Below, in pieces: positions 6,260-9,520 of a stretch of 9,520 nucleotides of DNA. Every line of letters starts with the position of its first letter. The stretch's first letter is position 1. The DNA is from Pseudomonadota bacterium. GTDB lineage: Bacteria; Pseudomonadota; Alphaproteobacteria; Rhizobiales; Xanthobacteraceae. The stretch spans positions 1 to 9,520 of the forward strand of contig JAEZEY010000096.1 in NCBI GenBank assembly GCA_023432845.1, read 5' to 3'. A model generated the notes under the pieces. It was not told the origin of the DNA and searched no databases. It was given only the letters and a program-made list of their open reading frames with translations. The position numbers and the translations under genes were made by a program.

Positions 6260-6674
6260 GGAATTCGCTCCTGGTGCGGCCCGAGCCCGGCAAATCGCGC
6301 TGTTTCAGGGCCTTCTTGCAATGCAATATATCTTTCGTTGCGAAATGGAGTAGGTGCAGTGCAACATGAAGGCCTTGCGATAATCGCATGTCATTTATTG
6401 CTTCAGCGGCGGCCGAACTTGTTTCTTTTGTTCGAAAATGGACATTTTGAAGTCTTAACGCCAAAATGCGGGATTGCGCCGTCGCAAATGTCTCGTTTCT
6501 CAACGAATCAAACCTTTTCCGCTTCTTGGATATCGGCCATAAGTGCATAGCTAATCCCCCGAGCAGGGCGTCGCGCGCGCCTGCGAGACCACCCATTCAT
6601 TTGACCCTCCCCCCGGTTGGCCTTGCGCCTTGATGACCGCGGGCGCGAGGTTCGTCGTTTTGAGGAGCCTGATC
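6260..6674. other. Gene-free region with short palindromes
   Basis: 415 bp between divergent small genes. About 6320-6545 is clearly more AT-rich than its surroundings. It holds TTGC-AAT-GCAA (6316-6326), TTTCG-TTG-CGAAA (6333-6345), the 13-bp TGCGAT-A-ATCGCA (6376-6388), and CGAAC-N11-GTTCG (6414-6434). No long frame with codon bias like the neighbours is present on either strand, and no promoter could be placed with confidence. It probably contains the promoters and operators for the minus-strand operon and for the 84-aa gene. Confidence 0.5.
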
Positions 6675-6929
6675 ATGGCCAAGAAACCCGGCAGCAATCC
6701 CAAGGGCGAGTTCGTGATGTTCGACGTCGTCTATGAGGATGGGTCGCAGCGTTCGAACCGCCGGGTTCCCGCCGACCTGCTCGGGGGGCTGGAGAAGGAC
6801 GAACCGGCGCTCGGCTTCCTCATCGAGCAGGACCGCGAGATCGCGGAGAAATCCGGCCGCGCCCCGCTCGCCATCAAGTCCGTGGCCCGGACCGGCGCCA
6901 AGCCGAAAAAGGCAATGCTGGTCAAGTGA
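6675..6929 (+). CDS. Small protein, 84 aa, unknown function
   Basis: ATG 6675 is preceded by GAGGAG (6662-6667) at 7 nt; an in-frame ATG at 6630 has no such site and was rejected. The product starts MAKKPGSNPKGEFVMFDVVY, continues with EDGSQRSNRRVPADLLGGLE, and ends with a basic tail (ARTGAKPKKAMLVK). The early part looks like a small beta-strand unit and the middle (about 46-60) like an acidic helix. It is probably a cytosolic protein. It recalls short hypothetical proteins found in Bradyrhizobium relatives, but I know no function. A weak hairpin GACGGG/CCCGTC (6928-6947) without a T-tract overlaps its stop codon. The next gene starts 81 nt downstream and has its own candidate promoter. Confidence 0.75.
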   Translation: MAKKPGSNPKGEFVMFDVVYEDGSQRSNRRVPADLLGGLEKDEPALGFLIEQDREIAEKSGRAPLAIKSVARTGAKPKKAMLVK

Positions 6930-6976
6930 CGGGGTACCTCGCCCGTCCCTGCATGGCCGCACCGCCATATTCGAAT

Positions 6977-7004
6977 TTGTAGCTGCGGCCTTCGTTGCTA
7001 TCCT
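6977..7004 (+). promoter_or_regulatory. Candidate promoter giving a leaderless transcript
   Basis: TTGTAG (6977-6982) and TATCCT (6999-7004) are 16 nt apart. Counting six bases past the -10 (GAAAAA) puts the transcription start on the A of the ATG at 7011. That gene has no Shine-Dalgarno, consistent with leaderless translation. The match to consensus is modest. Confidence 0.35.
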
Positions 7005-7010
7005 GAAAAA

Positions 7011-7301
7011 ATGCGCTTTACCCGCCAGCCCCTCCTGCGCCTGCTCGCCGTCAATCTGGCGATCGGCATCGGCGCGGCCGTGGCCATGATCGGCGGGCTG
7101 ATGGCGCTGAACCCGCACAACCTGCGCGACCTGATCCTCAACGACCAGGCGGGCGGGGCGGCGTTCGGTCTCCTGCTTTTCGGCCTCGTCATCACCTTCG
7201 GCAGCGTCGCCATGGGCACCGCCATCATGGCGCTCGGCCGGCCGAAGAACCCGACACCGCGCAGCGGCAAACCCGTCGCGATCCCGGTCCGCGCCCGCTA
7301 G
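7011..7301 (+). CDS. Small two-span membrane protein, 96 aa
   Basis: ATG 7011 to TAG 7301. A basic N-terminus (MRFTRQPLLR) precedes two hydrophobic spans at about residues 11-33 and 49-76, joined by a polar loop (NPHNLRDLILNDQAGG). The tail is basic and Pro-rich (GRPKNPTPRSGKPV), so both ends should face the cytoplasm. I do not recognise a family; such proteins are common as unnamed inner-membrane proteins in rhizobia. The ATG has no Shine-Dalgarno and stands directly at the predicted start of transcription. The stop codon overlaps that of the convergent MltB-type gene in a shared CTAG (7298-7301), leaving no room for a terminator between them. Confidence 0.75.
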   Translation: MRFTRQPLLRLLAVNLAIGIGAAVAMIGGLMALNPHNLRDLILNDQAGGAAFGLLLFGLVITFGSVAMGTAIMALGRPKNPTPRSGKPVAIPVRAR

Positions 7302-8113
7302 TAGTTGTTGCCCCCGAGCTTCTCCGCGAACAGCACCATGGTCTTGCGGTAGATCTCCGAGCGATTCCACTCGCGCATCACCTGGAAATTCTCGGTGCCC
7401 TCGCCGAAGGGCTGGCCGGCGCGCCAGCCATTGACCTTCAGCAAATTCGCCGTCGAGGCCAGCACGTCCGGGATCGAGTGGCGCAGATCGACATGGCCGT
7501 TGCCGTCATAGTCGACGCCGTACTTGATGTAGGACGACGGCAGGAACTGCGTCTGGCCGAGCTCGCCGGCAAAGGCGCCGCGCATGTCGCTGAGCGGCAG
7601 GTCGCCGCGCTGCACGATCATCAGCGACGCGATCAGCTCGCCTTGGAACAGTTCGGTGCGGCGGCAGTCATGCGCCAGCGTCGCCAAAGTGCGCACCACC
7701 GAACGCTTGCCCATGTCGCCGGTGCCGTTGTCGCTCTCCAAGGTCCAGATCGCCATGATCAGTTCCTTGGGCACGCCGAATTGCCGCTCGATGCGCGCGA
7801 GCAGCTGCGCGTGCCGCTTCATCAGCGACGTCGCGCGCTTGATGCGGGCGGGGATGACGCGGGTCCTGGCATAATCCTCGAAGCTGCGCTTGAAGGTGTA
7901 ACGCTGGCGCCGGTCGAAGGCCAAAACCTCCTGATCGATGCTGATGCCGGCGAAAGCCTGGTTCACCACCGCGCCCGACACGCCTTTGGCCTGCGCCTCG
8001 CGGCCGATCTGCGACAGGAAGGTGTTGAAGTCGCCGCCGCATTTGGCGGCCTGCGCCGGCAGAGCGAACAGCAAAGCGGCGAGAAGCGAAAAGGCAGCCA
8101 GAGTTTTCTTCAT
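7298..8113 (-). CDS. Lytic murein transglycosylase, MltB family
   Basis: 271 residues from ATG 8113. Residues 1-22 are a Sec signal peptide (MKKTLAAFSLLAALLFALPA then QA), with no lipobox cysteine at the cleavage site, so it should be soluble in the periplasm, unlike E. coli MltB. The family 3 catalytic domain follows: catalytic E126 in WTLESDNGTGDMG, then GELGQTQFLPSSYIKYGVDY (183-202) with DGNGHVDLRHS, SIPDVLASTANLL (213-225) and GWRAGQPFGE (229-238). These enzymes cleave peptidoglycan glycan strands to 1,6-anhydromuropeptides. No C-terminal PG_binding_1 domain follows, so this is the short form. An in-frame ATG at 8131 (six more residues) is possible; the frame further upstream runs through the REP-like hairpin and is not coding. 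The ribosome site is weak (GGGAT about 8 nt upstream). It follows the aminotransferase gene on the same strand after 114 nt. Confidence 0.9.
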   Translation of the reverse strand: MKKTLAAFSLLAALLFALPAQAAKCGGDFNTFLSQIGREAQAKGVSGAVVNQAFAGISIDQEVLAFDRRQRYTFKRSFEDYARTRVIPARIKRATSLMKRHAQLLARIERQFGVPKELIMAIWTLESDNGTGDMGKRSVVRTLATLAHDCRRTELFQGELIASLMIVQRGDLPLSDMRGAFAGELGQTQFLPSSYIKYGVDYDGNGHVDLRHSIPDVLASTANLLKVNGWRAGQPFGEGTENFQVMREWNRSEIYRKTMVLFAEKLGGNNY

Positions 8114-8130
8114 GAAGCTGATCCCAAACA

Positions 8131-8204
8131 TCCGTTCGTTCCCGCGAAAGCGGGAACCCATCTCCGCGTCAGAACTGGGTCCCGCTTTCGCGGGGACGAA
8201 CGGA
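8131..8204. repeat. REP-like intergenic palindrome, 74 nt
   Basis: Arms 8131-8160 and 8176-8204 are reverse complements along their whole length except for one G/T wobble position and one bulged A, around a 15-nt loop (8161-8175). Each arm also contains its own small hairpin: CCCGC-GAAA-GCGGG (8141-8154) and CCCGC-TTTC-GCGGG (8181-8194). Translated, the arms give the VPAKAG and RFRGNE/AFAGTN peptides that recur as artefacts around dispersed intergenic repeats in many alphaproteobacterial genomes, which supports a multi-copy element. It lies between the aminotransferase stop and the MltB-type start and may form a structured mRNA segment or attenuator. Only one copy is in the window. Confidence 0.8.
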
Positions 8205-8227
8205 GACAACATTGCCCATCGGTATAA

Positions 8228-9433
8228 TCACGCCTTCAACTCGCTGGCCAGATACGCGATCGCCGCAGCGGTGCCGCCGGAACCGTGCGGCAGCTTGAGC
8301 GCGGCGAGCCCCATCTCGATCGCGCCGAGAGTTCCGAGCACCATCGGCGCGTTGACATGGCCCATATGGGCGATGCGGAAGCCCCTGCCCTCGCTGGAAC
8401 CCAAGGCGCGGCCGAGCACGACGCCGCATTTGTAATTGCAGTAATCGACCAGCGCCTGCGCGCTCTCGCCGCCGCGCGTGATCACCGTGGTCACCGTGTC
8501 GCAGCGCTCGCCCGGTTCGACGACATTGAAGTCGAAGGTCTGGCCTTCGCTCCACACCGCGACGGCGCGGCGCACGGCCTCGGCGAGCGCGCGATGGCGC
8601 GCGAACACATTGGGCTCGCCCTCGGTGAACATGAGATCGAACGCCGCGCGCAGGCCGAACAGCAACTGCTCCGGCGGCGTGCCGCAATATTTGTGGTAGT
8701 GCACCGGGCCGTCGCGGAAGGTCCAGTCCCAATAGGGCGTGCGCATGTTCGCCTTTTTGTGCGCTTCCAAAGCGCGCGGGCCAACGGCGGTGAAGCCGAG
8801 GCCCGGCGGCGTCATCAGCCCCTTCTGCGACGCCGACATCGACAGATCGACGCCCCACTTGTCCATTTCGAACGGCACGCAGCCGAGCGAGGCGACCGTA
8901 TCGACGCAGAGCAGCGCCTCGTGGCCGGCGGCGGTCATCGCCTGCCTGATGGCGGGAATGTCGTTGACGACGCCGGAGGCGGTGTCGATCTGCGCCACCA
9001 GCACGGCCTTGATCTCGCCCTTGGCATCCTGCTTGAGCCGCGCCTCGACCTCGGCCGGGCGCACCGCGCGGCGGAAATCGCCGCGCAGGATCTCGACCTC
9101 GGCCCCTAGCATCTTCGCCGCCTCGCCCCAGCCGATGGCGAAGCGGCCGCTCTCCAGCACCAGCACCTTGTCGCCGCGCGACAGCACATTGGTGAGCGCG
9201 GCTTCCCAGGCGCCGTGGCCGTTGGCGGCGTAGATGTAACAGCGGCCGGCCTCGGTGGCGAAGACGCGCTTCAAGTCGCGCAACAGACTGTCGGTCAGCT
9301 CGACCAGCGGCCCGGTATAGATGTCGAGCGCGGGGCGGTGCATGGCCTGCAGCACGGCATCGGGCACATTGGTGGGGCCCGGAATGGCGAGGAATTCACG
9401 GCCGGCGGCGAGAGACGAGACGGAGGAGGACAT
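8228..9433 (-). CDS. Class V aminotransferase, serine/alanine-glyoxylate type
   Basis: 401 residues from ATG 9433. PLP-dependent fold-type I enzyme. Visible landmarks are the PGPTNVP substrate segment (18-24), ANGHGAWEAAL (70-80) for phosphate binding, D178 in CVDTVASLG, Schiff-base K204 in SMSASQKGLMTPPG, YHKYCGTPP (246-254) and R353 in GFRIAHMGH for the substrate carboxylate. This pattern is typical of serine-glyoxylate and alanine-glyoxylate aminotransferases, which turn glyoxylate into glycine in photorespiration-like C2 or serine-cycle metabolism; ureidoglycine-glyoxylate (PucG) activity is an alternative. Family members normally begin about 10-20 residues before PGPT, which favours ATG 9433, though it lacks a clear Shine-Dalgarno. 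In-frame ATGs at 9475 (GGGA nearby) and 9517 would add 14 and 28 residues. No other C2 or serine-cycle gene is in view. Family is secure, substrate inferred. Confidence 0.9.
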   Translation of the reverse strand: MSSSVSSLAAGREFLAIPGPTNVPDAVLQAMHRPALDIYTGPLVELTDSLLRDLKRVFATEAGRCYIYAANGHGAWEAALTNVLSRGDKVLVLESGRFAIGWGEAAKMLGAEVEILRGDFRRAVRPAEVEARLKQDAKGEIKAVLVAQIDTASGVVNDIPAIRQAMTAAGHEALLCVDTVASLGCVPFEMDKWGVDLSMSASQKGLMTPPGLGFTAVGPRALEAHKKANMRTPYWDWTFRDGPVHYHKYCGTPPEQLLFGLRAAFDLMFTEGEPNVFARHRALAEAVRRAVAVWSEGQTFDFNVVEPGERCDTVTTVITRGGESAQALVDYCNYKCGVVLGRALGSSEGRGFRIAHMGHVNAPMVLGTLGAIEMGLAALKLPHGSGGTAAAIAYLASELKA

Positions 9434-9520
9434 TGGAGGAAATGAGCCTTCTGTGGAGAGGCGGCTGGATAGCATGATTTCCCGGCCGCGATGATCACGA
9501 TTGTTGATCGAAAGCATCAG

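Noticed and set aside
6474..6487. TTGC-GCCGTC-GCAA, formally matching the relaxed FixK2 consensus
   Set aside because: The relaxed pattern is expected by chance roughly once per 16 kb, the inner bases are not symmetrical, and no promoter at a matching distance was found.
6237..6596. Minus-strand 119-codon frame across the palindrome-rich gap
   Set aside because: It overlaps the start and ribosome site of the 75-aa gene, has atypical composition and covers the AT-rich regulatory-looking region.
6928..6947. GACGGG/CCCGTC hairpin at the end of the 84-aa gene
   Set aside because: It overlaps the stop codon and has no T-tract, so it is too weak to call as a terminator.
8114..8212. Longer N-terminus for the MltB-type protein up to 8212
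   Set aside because: The extra residues are the translation of the REP-like hairpin and precede a complete signal peptide.

Overview
The window looks like ordinary chromosomal DNA of a GC-rich alphaproteobacterium. It is most likely a member of the Hyphomicrobiales (Bradyrhizobium/Rhodopseudomonas/Pseudolabrys-like). Support comes from the high-GC codon use, a RocA/PutA-type aldehyde dehydrogenase, several small genes that resemble rhizobial 'conserved hypotheticals', a REP-like intergenic palindrome and a FixK/FNR-type box. The genus is an inference. No mobile element, CRISPR array or rRNA is visible.

Layout, left to right. The window opens inside a plus-strand ApbE-type flavin transferase gene (N-terminus cut off) that ends in a clear intrinsic terminator (701-721). 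Convergent to it is a minus-strand aldehyde dehydrogenase of the glutamate-semialdehyde (P5C) dehydrogenase type (732-2279). Behind that lies a minus-strand tRNA with anticodon CAT and encoded CCA, best read as tRNA-Ile2 (2421-2496), with a candidate promoter. A plus-strand, membrane-anchored, proline-rich protein of unknown function follows (2709-3485). It faces a small secreted SLT-type lytic transglycosylase on the minus strand (3540-4103).

The divergent region after it holds a FixK/FNR-type palindrome (4198-4211). This is placed to drive a 33-residue single-span membrane peptide (4267-4368), and a strong hairpin lies beyond that. A YcaD-like MFS transporter (4494-5777) then ends in a 14-bp stem (5802-5833) that also serves the opposing minus-strand pair of small genes: 75 aa at 6032-6259, and 52 aa at 5858-6016. 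The 415-bp gene-free stretch 6260-6674 is comparatively AT-rich and holds several short perfect inverted repeats.

Two small plus-strand genes follow: 84 aa at 6675-6929, and a two-span membrane protein at 7011-7301 that may be leaderless. The latter shares a CTAG with the stop of a minus-strand MltB-family lytic transglycosylase (7298-8113). A 74-nt REP-like hairpin (8131-8204) separates this from the upstream serine-glyoxylate-type aminotransferase (8228-9433), whose promoter probably lies at or beyond the right edge.

Most genes are monocistronic housekeeping or accessory metabolic genes, and they do not form one pathway. Two peptidoglycan lytic transglycosylases of different families occur within about 4 kb. 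The parts most worth a second look are the FixK-box/33-aa peptide unit, the two-gene small-protein operon with its palindrome-rich upstream region, and the REP-like element.
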